DNA from: Chryseobacterium gallinarum
GTDB taxonomy: Bacteria > Bacteroidota > Bacteroidia > Flavobacteriales > Weeksellaceae
DNA: 64,000 bases
Assembly (NCBI RefSeq): GCF_001021975.1
Contig: NZ_CP009928.1
Location: 496,001 to 560,000, forward strand
Direction of reading: 5' to 3'
A program made the position numbers and the translations under genes. This document shows positions 43,552 to 53,344 of the stretch, one piece after another. The notes beneath the pieces were generated by a model, which had not been told where the DNA came from, ran no database searches, and saw only the letters and a list, made by a program, of their open reading frames with translations. Position 1 is the stretch's first letter; every line of letters starts with the position of its first letter.

Positions 43552-44220
43552 TTACTTGAATATGTAGCTTAGAGTAAGTGCTAAAACCTGTTCTGATTTC
43601 TTCTTATCAGTTCCTCCTTTTTCTTTTGCAAGGCCAGGGAAAGTATCTGAAAGACCAAGATCATATTTAACAGCAAGTTCCAATTGTCTCTTATAGCTAT
43701 ATCCTACTCCCAATCCTATTCCCCAGTTAAAGCTTTTCGCTTTTCCATTCACAGCCGGGTTGGTAGGATCCGCAACATCCGGGTCATAATAAGGTCTGCT
43801 TACAGGAGCATTTTTAACATTCTGACTTAATAAAAAATTAAATCTAGGGCCTAATAACCCAAAGAATTCCGATTCAGCTTCTGAAAAATACCCTTTAAAG
43901 TATAAAGGTACACTCAGATAGTTATTGGCATACACCGCATCATAACCGTCTTTTCCTTTTGCATCTTTATCCTTCCCGGTTTCTCCTGCACCATAGTACA
44001 ATACTTCCGGTTGTATAAAGAATTGGTTTGCCTTCCCTACCGGGATCATGGCCAAAGCTCCACCTTGTGCAGTGTATCTAGGGCCGGAGGGATTGTGGGC
44101 ATTTGCTACTCTGGAATAGTTTAAACCTCCGGTAAGACCAAATCGTGTGCTTTTCCATTGAATTTGAGCAAATGATAAAGCGGAAAAAGTCAAAGCTGAG
44201 GCTAATAAAAGTTTTTTCAT
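43552..44220 (-). CDS. outer-membrane beta-barrel protein, PorT-like family
   Basis: 222 residues. MKKLLLASALTFSALSFAQ is a signal peptide. The rest reads as a small barrel with alternating strands: RFGLTGGLNYSRVAN, QFFIQPEVLYYGAGE, FFGLLGPRFNFLLSQNV, and a last strand EQVLALTLSYIF ending in Phe-Lys. It belongs to the Bacteroidota family annotated as porin family or PorT-like. Only distantly related members act in T9SS, so no function is assigned. It follows sucD by 21 bp and ends the operon before a strong terminator. Confidence 0.85.
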   Translation of the reverse strand: MKKLLLASALTFSALSFAQIQWKSTRFGLTGGLNYSRVANAHNPSGPRYTAQGGALAMIPVGKANQFFIQPEVLYYGAGETGKDKDAKGKDGYDAVYANNYLSVPLYFKGYFSEAESEFFGLLGPRFNFLLSQNVKNAPVSRPYYDPDVADPTNPAVNGKAKSFNWGIGLGVGYSYKRQLELAVKYDLGLSDTFPGLAKEKGGTDKKKSEQVLALTLSYIFK

Positions 44221-44241
44221 ATATGGTTTGGTTTTATAAAA

Positions 44242-45114
44242 TTATCCTAGAACTTTTGCTACAGTAGCACCAATATCAGCAGGAGAGTCTACAACGTTGA
44301 TACCGTTTTCTCTCATGATTTCCATTTTAGCCTGAGCTGTATCTTCTGCACCTCCTACGATAGCACCGGCATGTCCCATTGTTCTTCCTTTTGGAGCTGT
44401 TTGTCCAGCGATGAATCCTACAACCGGTTTAGTAGATCCGCTTGCTTTGTACCATCTTGCTGCTTCAGCTTCTAATCCTCCACCGATCTCACCAATCATT
44501 ACAACAGCATCAGTTTCAGGGTCGTTAATAAATAGCTCTAATGCTTCTCTTGTAGTAGTTCCGATGATTGGGTCCCCTCCGATACCGATTGCAGTAGAAA
44601 TACCATAACCTGCTCTTACTACCTGGTCAGCAGCTTCGTAAGTAAGAGTACCTGATTTTGAAACGATACCTACTTTACCTTTTTTGAAAACGAAACCTGG
44701 CATAATACCAATTTTAGCTTCTTCAGAAGTAATGATTCCAGGGCAGTTCGGTCCGATTAATCTGCAGTCTCTGTCTGCGATATAAGACTTTACTTTTACC
44801 ATATCAGCTACAGGAATTCCTTCAGTAATACATACGATTACTTTGATCCCTGCTTCAGCAGCTTCCATGATAGCATCTGCTGCGAATGCCGGTGGTACGA
44901 AAATGATACTTACGTTTGCTCCTGCTTTTTGAACAGCGTCAGCTACTGTATTAAATACCGGTTTTCCAAGGTGCTCGCTACCTCCTTTCCCCGGAGTAAC
45001 ACCACCTACTACGTTGGTTCCGTATTCAATCATCTGACCTGCATGGAAAGTACCTTCGTTTCCAGTAAATCCTTGTACAATTACTTTAGAATCTTTGTTT
45101 ACTAAAATTGACAT
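44242..45114 (-). CDS. sucD: succinyl-CoA synthetase alpha subunit
   Basis: 290 residues. CoA-binding N-terminal Rossmann domain starts [20 protein letters not shown]; the phosphohistidine is His248 in [11 protein letters not shown], and [20 protein letters not shown] is conserved. It converts succinyl-CoA to succinate with formation of ATP or GTP in the TCA cycle, with SucC (not in the window). It sits at the end of the lipid A operon, 91 bp after the LpxD paralogue, a placement conserved in Flavobacteriia in my recollection. Confidence 0.97.
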   Translation of the reverse strand: MSILVNKDSKVIVQGFTGNEGTFHAGQMIEYGTNVVGGVTPGKGGSEHLGKPVFNTVADAVQKAGANVSIIFVPPAFAADAIMEAAEAGIKVIVCITEGIPVADMVKVKSYIADRDCRLIGPNCPGIITSEEAKIGIMPGFVFKKGKVGIVSKSGTLTYEAADQVVRAGYGISTAIGIGGDPIIGTTTREALELFINDPETDAVVMIGEIGGGLEAEAARWYKASGSTKPVVGFIAGQTAPKGRTMGHAGAIVGGAEDTAQAKMEIMRENGINVVDSPADIGATVAKVLG

Positions 45115-45204
45115 TTTATTGTTGTTTTAATTTATTTATTATTTTATTAATGCTCACAAATTTACTCAAATTTCTTTGATTTCGGATAAAACCTTTGGAA
45201 TTGT

Positions 45205-46107
45205 TTATTTGAGATTTCTCAGCTTTACTTCTTTTTTCAGATATGTTTTAAAATCTTCTGCAAACATTCCGATATAGGTACCTTTTTCCAGATCCCTGTT
45301 CACTCCTGTTTTTCCCAGAAGTACAGATCCTTTCTCGACTTTATTACCGGAAGCAATGCCTACCTGTCCCCATATAGTAACTTCATCCTCTATGATACAG
45401 CATCCTGCAATTCCTACCTGAGAGGCAATCAGACATTTTTTACCGATAACGGTATCATGTCCGATCTGAATCTGATTATCCAAAACAGAGCCTTCTCCTA
45501 TGATGGTAGAGTCTGTAACTCCCCGGTCTATCGTGCAGCCATTTCCGATTTCCACATTATTTTCAATGATTACATTTCCTACAGAGATCAGTCGGTCAAA
45601 GTTTCCGTTTAATTTTCTGTAATAAAATGCGTCGCCTCCTAACACCGTGTTGGACTGAATAATGACATTATCCCCGATTTCCGTACGGTCCCCTATGACA
45701 ACATTTGGGAAAATAAGGGTATTCTTTCCAATTTTCACATTATTACCAATGACGGCTGAAGAATGAATTTTTGTCCCTTCGCCTATTTCAACATCGTGAA
45801 GTTCTTCCGTAAAATTGTATATTCTGGTAAAATGGGTATTGATTGCATTAAAGTCCCTGAAAGGATCATCAGAAACCAGAAGCGCTTTGCCTTCCGGGCA
45901 TTCTACTTCTTTATCAATGAGAATAACAGTTGCTGCAGAGTTTAATGCTTTATCATAATATTTGGGATGATTAACAAAAACAATATCCCCGGGTTTTACC
46001 CTATGAATTTCATTGGTTCCCAGTACTTCAAAGTCTTCCGGGCCAATATATTTTGAGCCTATTAAATCAGCTATCGTTTTAAGCTTTTGTGGAGAATGAA
46101 ATCTCAT
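45205..46107 (-). CDS. LpxD-like hexapeptide acyltransferase (second paralogue)
   Basis: 300 residues. Residues ~15-95 form a Uri-like N-terminal domain ([20 protein letters not shown]); residues ~105-265 have hexapeptide (left-handed beta-helix) repeats such as [20 protein letters not shown] and a Gly-His pair, [13 protein letters not shown], equivalent to the catalytic region of LpxD. It lies in the same operon as lpxD, lpxC/fabZ and lpxA and probably adds an acyl chain to a sugar nucleotide, but substrate and role are uncertain. It is only moderately similar to the true LpxD at 49032-50063, so the two have diverged. Confidence 0.85.
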   Translation of the reverse strand: MRFHSPQKLKTIADLIGSKYIGPEDFEVLGTNEIHRVKPGDIVFVNHPKYYDKALNSAATVILIDKEVECPEGKALLVSDDPFRDFNAINTHFTRIYNFTEELHDVEIGEGTKIHSSAVIGNNVKIGKNTLIFPNVVIGDRTEIGDNVIIQSNTVLGGDAFYYRKLNGNFDRLISVGNVIIENNVEIGNGCTIDRGVTDSTIIGEGSVLDNQIQIGHDTVIGKKCLIASQVGIAGCCIIEDEVTIWGQVGIASGNKVEKGSVLLGKTGVNRDLEKGTYIGMFAEDFKTYLKKEVKLRNLK

Positions 46108-46174
46108 AACAATAGATTTTCTTATAAAACAAAATTCGGACTGCTAATGCAAACCGAATTTATGTAAATTTTAT

Positions 46175-46741
46175 TTATTCTTTTACCCTTTCCAGGTAGC
46201 TACCGTCCTCAGTATTTACTTTAATTCTGTCTCCCGGCTCAATAAACAAAGGAACCATTACTCTTGCTCCTGTCTCAACGATTGCATTTTTAAGAGCATT
46301 GGTTGCTGTATTTCCTTTTACTCCCGGATCAGCCTCAATCACATCCAGGTATACTGATTGCGGAAGTTCAGCGGAAAGCGGAGTTTCATCAGCTTCTTTC
46401 AGAATGATTGTTACTTCTTCCCCGGCTTTCATAAACTGGGAGTTTTCGATCATTTCTTTGTTGATATATAACTGAGAGAAATCATCATTGTTCATAAAAT
46501 GGAATCCGTTCTCATCATCATACAGATACTGAAATTTTCTGGTGATTACTTTTACTTCATCAATTTTGTGCCCGGCAGAGAAAGTATTATCAATTACTTT
46601 ACCGTTAGTCACTGACTTTAATTTTGTTCTTACGAAAGCAGGTCCTTTACCCGGTTTTACGTGAAGAAACTCGATTACTTTATAAATATCATTGCTATAC
46701 TCTATGCACAGCCCTTTTCTGATATCGTTACTTGTTGCCAT
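46175..46741 (-). CDS. efp: elongation factor P
   Basis: 188 residues with the three EF-P domains. Domain I has the modifiable lysine Lys32 in HVKPGKGPAFVRTKL. Domain II and III are present up to GDRIKVNTEDGSYLERVKE. EF-P relieves ribosome stalling at polyproline. It lies between lpxA and the LpxD paralogue in the same direction; the grouping of efp with lpx genes appears conserved. There is a 105-bp gap before lpxA with a palindromic segment. Confidence 0.97.
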   Translation of the reverse strand: MATSNDIRKGLCIEYSNDIYKVIEFLHVKPGKGPAFVRTKLKSVTNGKVIDNTFSAGHKIDEVKVITRKFQYLYDDENGFHFMNNDDFSQLYINKEMIENSQFMKAGEEVTIILKEADETPLSAELPQSVYLDVIEADPGVKGNTATNALKNAIVETGARVMVPLFIEPGDRIKVNTEDGSYLERVKE

Positions 46742-46786
46742 TAATTATATTATCTTGTTTTTATTAAATTTTAACCGGCCATGGTG

Positions 46787-46843
46787 AATACCAAATTTGC
46801 AGAATCTGCATTTTCAACTTTCTTTGCCTTTTGCCTTGGTATT
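46787..46843. other. structured intergenic segment between lpxA and efp
   Basis: AATACCAA (46787-46794) is inverted at 46836-46843 (TTGGTATT), and the palindrome TGCAGAATCTGCA (46798-46810) lies within. It could form a long hairpin with an inner stem on the operon RNA. No T-run follows, so it is not a standard terminator; it may instead be a processing site. Confidence 0.4.
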
Positions 46844-46846
46844 TCT

Positions 46847-47641
46847 TTAGTTGCTGTCTTTACTTGTCCCGTATCCTTTTACAATACCTCTCGGTGAGTT
46901 CTGGATAAACTGAAGAATCTCGTCTCTCTCAGCAGTAGGTAACATTTCTTTTTCAATGTATGCCAAAGCCTGGGAAACGTTCATTTTCATTTGGAAAATA
47001 GCTCTGTAAATCTTTTGAATTTCAAAAATTTTCTCATTGGAAAAACCTCTTCTTCTTAAACCAACAGAATTGATTCCTGCATAAGAGATAGGATCTCTGG
47101 CCACTTTCACATAAGGAGGAATATCTTTTCTGATCAAAGATCCGCCGGATATCATGGTATGTTTTCCGATTTTACCAAACTGCTGAACGGCAGATAATCC
47201 GCCCATTACGGTAAAATCCCCGATTTCCACATGTCCGGCAATACCGCAGCCATTCGCAATAATCACGTTATCTCCTATGATACAGTCGTGAGCGACATGC
47301 GAAGTTGCCATGATAAGGCAATTGCTTCCTACTTTTGTATATCCTAATGCCTTGGTTCCTCTGTTTACCGTTACACATTCTCTCAGAGTTGTATTATCAC
47401 CAATGATTGTCTGTGTATCTTCTCCATCAAATTTTAAGTCCTGAGGAATGGCAGAAATAACTGTTCCCGGAAAGATTTTGCAATCTCTTCCAATTCTCGC
47501 TCCGTCCATGATGGTAACGTTGGGGCCTATCCATGTTCCTTCTCCAATTTCTACGTCCCCTGCAATTGTTGTAAAAGGTTCTACAATTACATTTTTGCTG
47601 ATTTTTGCGCGTTTATCTACGGCTGCTAATTGATGAATCAT
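46847..47641 (-). CDS. lpxA: acyl-ACP--UDP-N-acetylglucosamine O-acyltransferase
   Basis: 264 residues. It is a left-handed beta-helix of hexapeptide repeats from residue ~10 (KNVIVEPFTTIAGDVEIGEG) with the catalytic-region pattern MATSHVAHDCIIGDN containing a His, and a C-terminal helical part (MNVSQALAYIEKEMLPTAE). It adds the 3-hydroxyacyl chain to UDP-GlcNAc, the first lipid A step. Its start abuts the stop of lpxC/fabZ. Confidence 0.97.
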   Translation of the reverse strand: MIHQLAAVDKRAKISKNVIVEPFTTIAGDVEIGEGTWIGPNVTIMDGARIGRDCKIFPGTVISAIPQDLKFDGEDTQTIIGDNTTLRECVTVNRGTKALGYTKVGSNCLIMATSHVAHDCIIGDNVIIANGCGIAGHVEIGDFTVMGGLSAVQQFGKIGKHTMISGGSLIRKDIPPYVKVARDPISYAGINSVGLRRRGFSNEKIFEIQKIYRAIFQMKMNVSQALAYIEKEMLPTAERDEILQFIQNSPRGIVKGYGTSKDSN

Positions 47642-49039
47642 TTAATCAACTTTATTTTTTGCAACTTGAGCCATTAGCTCTGCTTCTACTGCTACTGTAT
47701 CTCCTACATATCCGTATCCCTGCATATGAACGATACCTCTTCTGATCGGCTCTATCAATTCAATTTTGAAAATAATGGTATCTCCCGGAACTACTTTTCT
47801 TTTGAATTTTACTTTATCGATTTTAATAAAATAAGTAGAATAGTTTTCAGGATCCGGAACACTTGCCAGTACCAGAATACCTCCCGTCTGTGCCAGCGCT
47901 TCCACCTGAAGAACTCCAGGCATTACAGGCTCCTTAGGAAAATGCCCTACGAAGAAAGGCTCATTCATTGTCACATTTTTCAAACCTACAACATGAGAAT
48001 CAGAAAGTTCAAGGACTTTATCAATCAATAAGAATGGAGGCCTGTGAGGCATAAGCTTCATAATGCCGTTGATATCAAATACCGGCTCTTTGGTTAAATC
48101 AAAATCCGGAACGTTTTTCTTTTTCTGCAATTTCCACTGACGGTTTAATTTTTTTGCAAACTGAGTATTTACATAATGCCCGGGTTTGTTGGCAATAACC
48201 TTTCCTTTTATTTTCACTCCGGCCAGAGCTAAATCACCGATTACATCAAGTAATTTATGTCTTGCCGCTTCATTCGGATAGTTTAAATTTAAATTATCCA
48301 ATATCCCGTTAGGTCTGATAGAAACATTATCTTTCCCAAATGCTTTTTTCAGTTTTTCTGTAGTTTCCGGAGTAAGGTCTTTATCTACATAGACAATGGC
48401 ATTGGAAATATCTCCTCCTTTGATTAATCCGTGATCTAAAAGCATTTCCAGCTCGTGCAGGAAACTAAAGGTTCTTGCAGAAGAAATTTCGTCTTTAAAT
48501 TCGGAAATATTTTTTAGGGTGGCATTTTGGGTTCCCAGCACTTTAGTGCCAAAATCTACCATTGTTGTTACTTCGTAAGTATCTGAAGGAATAATTGTGA
48601 TCTCCGAACCGGTTGCCGGGTCACTGTACGTAAGAACTTCTTTAATTACCAGATATTCTCTGGCTACATTTTGATCCACTACCCCAACGCTTTCGATCGC
48701 TTCTACGAAGAATTTCGAGGATCCGTCTAAAATCGGGGGTTCGGAAGCATCCATTTCTAAAATTGCGTTATCAATATCGCAACCTACTAAAGCTGCCAGG
48801 AGATGCTCACAAGTTGTAATCTTTACTCCCAGTTTCTCTAATGTTGTTCCTCTCTCTGTTGCTACAACATAATTTACATCTGCTTCCACCTGGGGACTTC
48901 CCTCCAGGTCTGTTCTTACAAATACAAAACCTGTATTTTCTTTTGCAGGCTTAATGGTAAGTTTTACTTCTCTACCCGTATGAAGACCAATTCCAGAAAG
49001 AGTTACCTCTTGCTGGAGTGTTTTTTGCATATCACTCAT
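47642..49039 (-). CDS. lpxC/fabZ: bifunctional UDP-3-O-acyl-GlcNAc deacetylase / 3-hydroxyacyl-ACP dehydratase
   Basis: 465 residues from ATG 49039 ([18 protein letters not shown]); an upstream ATG at 49066 would extend the N-terminus into lpxD. Residues ~1-305 are LpxC: zinc ligands in [12 protein letters not shown] and [14 protein letters not shown], plus the LHTGREVKL region. Residues ~315-460 are Fab[18 protein letters not shown] and the active His/Glu motif [20 protein letters not shown]. The fusion is typical of Bacteroidota. LpxC makes the committed deacetylation of lipid A; FabZ dehydrates 3-hydroxyacyl-ACP. The ATG lies within the end of lpxD, an 8-bp overlap. Confidence 0.96.
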   Translation of the reverse strand: MSDMQKTLQQEVTLSGIGLHTGREVKLTIKPAKENTGFVFVRTDLEGSPQVEADVNYVVATERGTTLEKLGVKITTCEHLLAALVGCDIDNAILEMDASEPPILDGSSKFFVEAIESVGVVDQNVAREYLVIKEVLTYSDPATGSEITIIPSDTYEVTTMVDFGTKVLGTQNATLKNISEFKDEISSARTFSFLHELEMLLDHGLIKGGDISNAIVYVDKDLTPETTEKLKKAFGKDNVSIRPNGILDNLNLNYPNEAARHKLLDVIGDLALAGVKIKGKVIANKPGHYVNTQFAKKLNRQWKLQKKKNVPDFDLTKEPVFDINGIMKLMPHRPPFLLIDKVLELSDSHVVGLKNVTMNEPFFVGHFPKEPVMPGVLQVEALAQTGGILVLASVPDPENYSTYFIKIDKVKFKRKVVPGDTIIFKIELIEPIRRGIVHMQGYGYVGDTVAVEAELMAQVAKNKVD

Positions 49040-50063
49040 TAGTATTATCTTTTGAGTTATTCTCAAGATTATTTATTCTGCTTACAATTTCAGGGAAACT
49101 TCTAAAATGAACATAGCTTCTCAAATAGTCATTATAACTAATTGCCGGAGATCCATACAGTGTTTCTTTATCATTAACGCTGGAATTCACCCCACTCTGA
49201 GCCTGAATTTTCACCTGATTTCCTATTTTAATATGTCCCACAATTCCTACCTGACCTCCAATCTGATTCCAGTCTCCTATTGTGGTGGAACCTGCGATTC
49301 CCGCCTGTGCTGCAATCACGTTATTCTGACCGATTTTCACATTATGGGCAATCTGGATCAGGTTATCAATTTTGGTTCCTTTCCCAATAATTGTAGAACC
49401 GATTGTAGCCCGGTCTATACTGCAGTTTGACCCTATTTCAACATCATCTTCAATAATGACATTTCCTAATTGAGGGATTTTCTTAAACCCTTCCGCTGTT
49501 GGTTGAAAACCAAATCCATCCCCTCCTACTACCGTATTGGAATGGATGACACAATTGTCTCCGATGACACAGTAATCATAAATTCTGGCTCCACTGTCTA
49601 TTTTACAGTTTTTACCGATTTTCACTCCCTTTCCTATATATACATGAGGATAAATCTGTGATCCTTCTCCTATTTTAGCCTTTTCCGAAACATAGGTAAA
49701 CGCCCCGATATAAGCTTTATCACCTATTACGGCTGTATCGTGAATAGATGATCCGTTTTCAATACCTTCTTTTCTTCCTTTCATCTCCTGATATAAATTC
49801 ATCAGAACCTGGAAAGACAGATAGGCATCTTTTACAACGATTAAGGTAGGAGTATAAGTATCTTTAATCAGAAGTTTTTCCGAAACAATAATAACGGAAC
49901 ATTTTGAGGTATCTAAAAAATGAGAAAAACGATCTTGTGCTATAAAAGAAAGATGTCCTGATTCCCCATTTTCGATTGGTGAAACCCCTTTAATAAGTGC
50001 GTTCTCGTCACCTATTATTTTTCCGTCAATAAAACTTGCAATTTGCGAAGCTGTAAATTCCAT
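49032..50063 (-). CDS. lpxD: UDP-3-O-(3-hydroxyacyl)glucosamine N-acyltransferase
   Basis: 343 residues from ATG 50063. The TTG at 50072 was rejected because the -7 box at 50070-50077 would overlap it. It has an N-terminal Uri-like domain ([20 protein letters not shown]), a hexapeptide left-handed beta-helix from residue ~100, and the catalytic His in [11 protein letters not shown]. It adds the second acyl chain to the deacetylated sugar in lipid A synthesis. It heads the minus-strand operon lpxD-lpxC/fabZ-lpxA-efp-lpxD2-sucD. Confidence 0.95.
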   Translation of the reverse strand: MEFTASQIASFIDGKIIGDENALIKGVSPIENGESGHLSFIAQDRFSHFLDTSKCSVIIVSEKLLIKDTYTPTLIVVKDAYLSFQVLMNLYQEMKGRKEGIENGSSIHDTAVIGDKAYIGAFTYVSEKAKIGEGSQIYPHVYIGKGVKIGKNCKIDSGARIYDYCVIGDNCVIHSNTVVGGDGFGFQPTAEGFKKIPQLGNVIIEDDVEIGSNCSIDRATIGSTIIGKGTKIDNLIQIAHNVKIGQNNVIAAQAGIAGSTTIGDWNQIGGQVGIVGHIKIGNQVKIQAQSGVNSSVNDKETLYGSPAISYNDYLRSYVHFRSFPEIVSRINNLENNSKDNTNE

Positions 50064-50069
50064 ATTCTG

Positions 50070-50097
50070 CAAAGATAAGAAATTCTAGAATTTGCAA
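50070..50097 (-). promoter_or_regulatory. promoter of the lpx operon
   Basis: On the minus strand, TTG (50095-50097) and TATCTTTG (50070-50077) are 17 bp apart. The ATG at 50063 is only 6-7 bp beyond the -7 box, so the lpxD mRNA is nearly leaderless. Confidence 0.7.
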
Positions 50098-50143
50098 ACA
50101 TGTTTTAATTTCAGATCGTAAATTTTAATAATTTTTAAGAATC

Positions 50144-51361
50144 TTACCGGGAAATATCCCTTGGAAACATGAGGATATATCTTGTGGTCTTATGCACCAT
50201 TAAACCTGATAAAAGCTGATCTTCCGACTCATGCAGCCGTGTTTTTTTTCCATTTTTCTGTAGTAAATAAATGGGCTGTTTTTCGGTATTGTAAGGCAGC
50301 AGTTTTCTTTTAATTTCATGTACCAGTGCTTCACCATTGCCGATTCCGAAAAATTCATTAGTCTTTTTTATTTTTTCAGCAATCACCTCCTTATCAAACG
50401 GATGGGATGAAATGATAGTTTTCGGAAGGTTTCTCCCGATCACACAAGCACACCAATATGATAAAATAAAGTCATCCGAATGCTGCCATTCTTTCATCGC
50501 ATGAATAATATCATTATCATCAAGCCTGGTAAACCTTTCAATATCTTCATCTGTTGCAGCGCTTTTTTCACGGTATAAAAAGTATTTCAGATTTTCAGTA
50601 GCCGGAAGGTTTATTCCCTGGGAAACCAGAAGCTTGGCTCTTTCCAGAATTTTTACCAGAAGATATTCCGCCAGAGCAGAAGTTTTATGATAGTATACCT
50701 GCCAATACATAAACATTCTGGCCGTTAGAAAGTTTTCAATAGAATAAATTCCTTTCGCATCAATAACCAGCTCTCCTTCTTCACAGACATTCATCATTGA
50801 AATAATCCTTTGTGTATTGATGTTTCCTTCCGATACGCCTGTAAAAAAACTGTCTCTTTTCAAATAATCCAACCGGTCTACATCCAATTGAGATGAAATC
50901 AGCTGATTAAAAAACTTTCTATGGTATTTCCCCTGAAACATTTCAATAGCAACAGATAATTGTCCCTGAAATTCATCATTCAGCTTATTCATCAATAATA
51001 ACGAAAGGTTTTCATGATGCCAGTCATCCATCAGCATACTTTCCAAGGCATGGGAAAAGGGACCATGACCAATATCATGCATCAGAATAGCCAGCATTGC
51101 TCCTTTTTCTTCTTCTTCAGAAATTTTTACTCCTTTCTGCTTTAATGTTTCCAATGCTGTAAACATCAAATGCATCGCTCCCAGTGCATGATGAAACCTT
51201 GTGTGGGTAGCTCCCGGAAAAATCAGGTTTAAAAGTCCGGTTTGCCCGATTCTTCTCAATCTCTGAAAGTAAGGATGTTCAATGATATCAAATAAAATTT
51301 CGTGTGGGATCTTGATAAATCCGTGAACAGGATCGTTGATGATCTTTAGCTTATTCTGCAT
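50144..51361 (-). CDS. HD-domain phosphohydrolase
   Basis: 405 residues from ATG 51361 (MQNKLKIINDPVHGFIKIP); the longer start at 51448 was rejected because the promoter box at 51383-51390 is downstream of it. The HD metal residues are His in TRFHHALGAMHLMF and the pair His-Asp in ILMHDIGHGPFSHALE, with a later conserved VDRLDYLKRDSFFTGV (Asp). The fold and motifs resemble dNTP triphosphohydrolase-like HD proteins. It hydrolyses a nucleotide or related phosphate ester, not known precisely. It lies upstream of lpxD, with a separate promoter. Confidence 0.9.
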   Translation of the reverse strand: MQNKLKIINDPVHGFIKIPHEILFDIIEHPYFQRLRRIGQTGLLNLIFPGATHTRFHHALGAMHLMFTALETLKQKGVKISEEEEKGAMLAILMHDIGHGPFSHALESMLMDDWHHENLSLLLMNKLNDEFQGQLSVAIEMFQGKYHRKFFNQLISSQLDVDRLDYLKRDSFFTGVSEGNINTQRIISMMNVCEEGELVIDAKGIYSIENFLTARMFMYWQVYYHKTSALAEYLLVKILERAKLLVSQGINLPATENLKYFLYREKSAATDEDIERFTRLDDNDIIHAMKEWQHSDDFILSYWCACVIGRNLPKTIISSHPFDKEVIAEKIKKTNEFFGIGNGEALVHEIKRKLLPYNTEKQPIYLLQKNGKKTRLHESEDQLLSGLMVHKTTRYILMFPRDISR

Positions 51362-51519
51362 TGCAACGTCATAATTAGTAAACAAAGTTAGGCATTTTAA
51401 ATTTGAGTGGTTATTAAATTTTTGAGAAGAAATGGAGTTTAAAAACATTCATCTTATTAATATTTCCGTTTATAATACAAGCTGTTGACGTATAAATTTT
51501 ACTATTTATTTAAAAACTT

Positions 51520-51550
51520 TTGCCGCTGTTCTTTCAAAGAATTATCTTTG
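51520..51550 (+). promoter_or_regulatory. promoter for the S41 peptidase gene
   Basis: TTG at 51520-51522, 20 bp, then TATCTTTG at 51543-51550. Transcription should start near 51556, beyond ATG 51552, so the true start must be the ATG at 51573. The promoter therefore sets the start codon. Confidence 0.75.
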
Positions 51551-51572
51551 GATGAAAACACTATATCCCTTT

Positions 51573-53213
51573 ATGAGGAAACATTTTATTTTCATTTTAC
51601 TTTTTTTCAGTTTCAATTTTTCAGCACAGATTTTATCTGAAACCCAAAAGCTGGAATCTCTCTGCCGGGTCTGGGGATTTTTAAAATATTATCATCCCAG
51701 TGTGGCAAAGGGCAACCTTGAATGGGACAGACAACTGCTCCATAAAATAGATGAACTTAAAGGGATTAATGATAAAAAAGCTTTAAATAAATTGTATTCC
51801 CAATGGATTGAAAGCCTGGGAAATGTTCCGGCCTGCAAAAAATGTAAAGTAATTGAGGGAAAGTCCTATTTTTTAAAAAACTTCGACCTGGGCTGGATCG
51901 ACAATTCTGATGTTTTTAGTAAAAAAATTTCTGAAAAACTCCACTATATCGAAAACAACAGGAATACCGGAGATCATTATTATTTCGGTGTAGGAAACAG
52001 GAAAATATATTTCCGGAATGAAAAGTCTTACGGAGCTGGGTATACTTCTAAGTCAATTGCTCTGCTGGAGCTATTCAGATACTGGAATTATATTGAGTAT
52101 TTTTTCCCTTATAAATACGAAACGGACCAGCCTTGGAATGATGTCCTTACGGAAATGATCCCTAAATTCCTTCTGGCAAACAATGATGAAAGTTACCATC
52201 TGGCTTTAGCCGAATTAGTTGCAAAAACTGATGATTCCCATGCTTATCTTTACTCAAAACATATCAGTCTTTCTCTTTATGGAAACAGAAAAGTTCCTGT
52301 AGAATATTCTTATGCGGAAGGGAAATTGCTGGTTACGAAAATCAATTCTACCCGTTTTCGAGAAAAAAGCCTGCTGAACATTGGAGATGTGATTTATGAT
52401 ATTGAAGGTAAAACCATCCCGGAAATGGTTAACAGTTTTGCAAAATATGTACCTGCATCCAATTCGTGGGGGAAACTCCATAAAGTAAAAAACTTTTTTC
52501 TTATGAGTCCTAAAGATTCCGTGGCCATGAAAATCGAAAGGAGCGGGCAAAACTTGATGGTAACTGCGAAAACCTATTATAGTAAGGATATTATCACTGA
52601 AAAAAGTATAGCTCCCGCCAAGTGGAAATTCATTGATCCTGAAAAGAAAACCGGCTACGTGGATATGGGGATCATTGAAAAGGAAGATCTGGATGAAATG
52701 TACGGGAGTCTGAAGTCTGCCCAATCTATTATATTTGATCTCAGGAATTATCCCAGACAGACCATTATTCCTTTAAGCAGATTACTGCTACCCGCAACCG
52801 TCCCTTATTACCGGTTTATTTTTCCTGAAACCAATTATCCCGGGAAGTTTTATAGCATCACCAACAGTATCGGGAGGAATAATCCTGAATACTATAAAGG
52901 AAATGTAGTCGTTTTGGTAAACGAGAGTACCCAAAGCCAGGCTGAAACAACCGTAATGATGCTAAAGCAGCATCCGAAAGCCAAAGTGATTGGCAGCAAT
53001 ACTTCCGGAGCTAACGGAGATGTCATTACTTTTAAAATCGCAGGTCTTGATACCCGCTTTACAGGTCTCGGGGCTTATTATCCCGATGGCAGGGAAACAC
53101 AAAGAATCGGCATTATTCCGGATATCATTGTAAGACCGACTATAGAGGGGCTTAAAGAAGGTAAAGACGAAGTTATGGAAAGAGCTTTGCATTACATAAA
53201 AACCAATGAATAA
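51573..53213 (+). CDS. S41-family periplasmic or surface peptidase
   Basis: 546 residues from ATG 51573, supported by the promoter position and by the signal peptide MRKHFIFILLFFSFNFSAQ. The first ATG (51552) would put its start before the expected transcript. A tail-like S41 N-terminal region (WGFLKYYHPSVAKGNLEWDR) is followed by a PDZ-like part (LNIGDVIYDIEGKTIPEMVN) and a protease core with NESTQSQAETTVMMLK, where the Ser is the presumed nucleophile, and VIGSNTSGANGDVITFKIAG. It degrades peptides in the envelope. Monocistronic; porX lies downstream. Confidence 0.85.
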   Translation: MRKHFIFILLFFSFNFSAQILSETQKLESLCRVWGFLKYYHPSVAKGNLEWDRQLLHKIDELKGINDKKALNKLYSQWIESLGNVPACKKCKVIEGKSYFLKNFDLGWIDNSDVFSKKISEKLHYIENNRNTGDHYYFGVGNRKIYFRNEKSYGAGYTSKSIALLELFRYWNYIEYFFPYKYETDQPWNDVLTEMIPKFLLANNDESYHLALAELVAKTDDSHAYLYSKHISLSLYGNRKVPVEYSYAEGKLLVTKINSTRFREKSLLNIGDVIYDIEGKTIPEMVNSFAKYVPASNSWGKLHKVKNFFLMSPKDSVAMKIERSGQNLMVTAKTYYSKDIITEKSIAPAKWKFIDPEKKTGYVDMGIIEKEDLDEMYGSLKSAQSIIFDLRNYPRQTIIPLSRLLLPATVPYYRFIFPETNYPGKFYSITNSIGRNNPEYYKGNVVVLVNESTQSQAETTVMMLKQHPKAKVIGSNTSGANGDVITFKIAGLDTRFTGLGAYYPDGRETQRIGIIPDIIVRPTIEGLKEGKDEVMERALHYIKTNE

Positions 53214-53344
53214 TAGTGCAGATACAGGATGTCCTGATATGGATTTTCATTTAACTAATATTTAACTTTTAATCTTCCTAATTTGTGAGATTTTAAAAGG
53301 ATTTGGTCAACATTTTGATACAATAACCATGTAAAAAATAAATT

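Noticed and set aside
51552-51572. ATG 51552 as start of the S41 peptidase
   Set aside because: The promoter implies transcription starts near 51556; the signal peptide begins cleanly at 51573.
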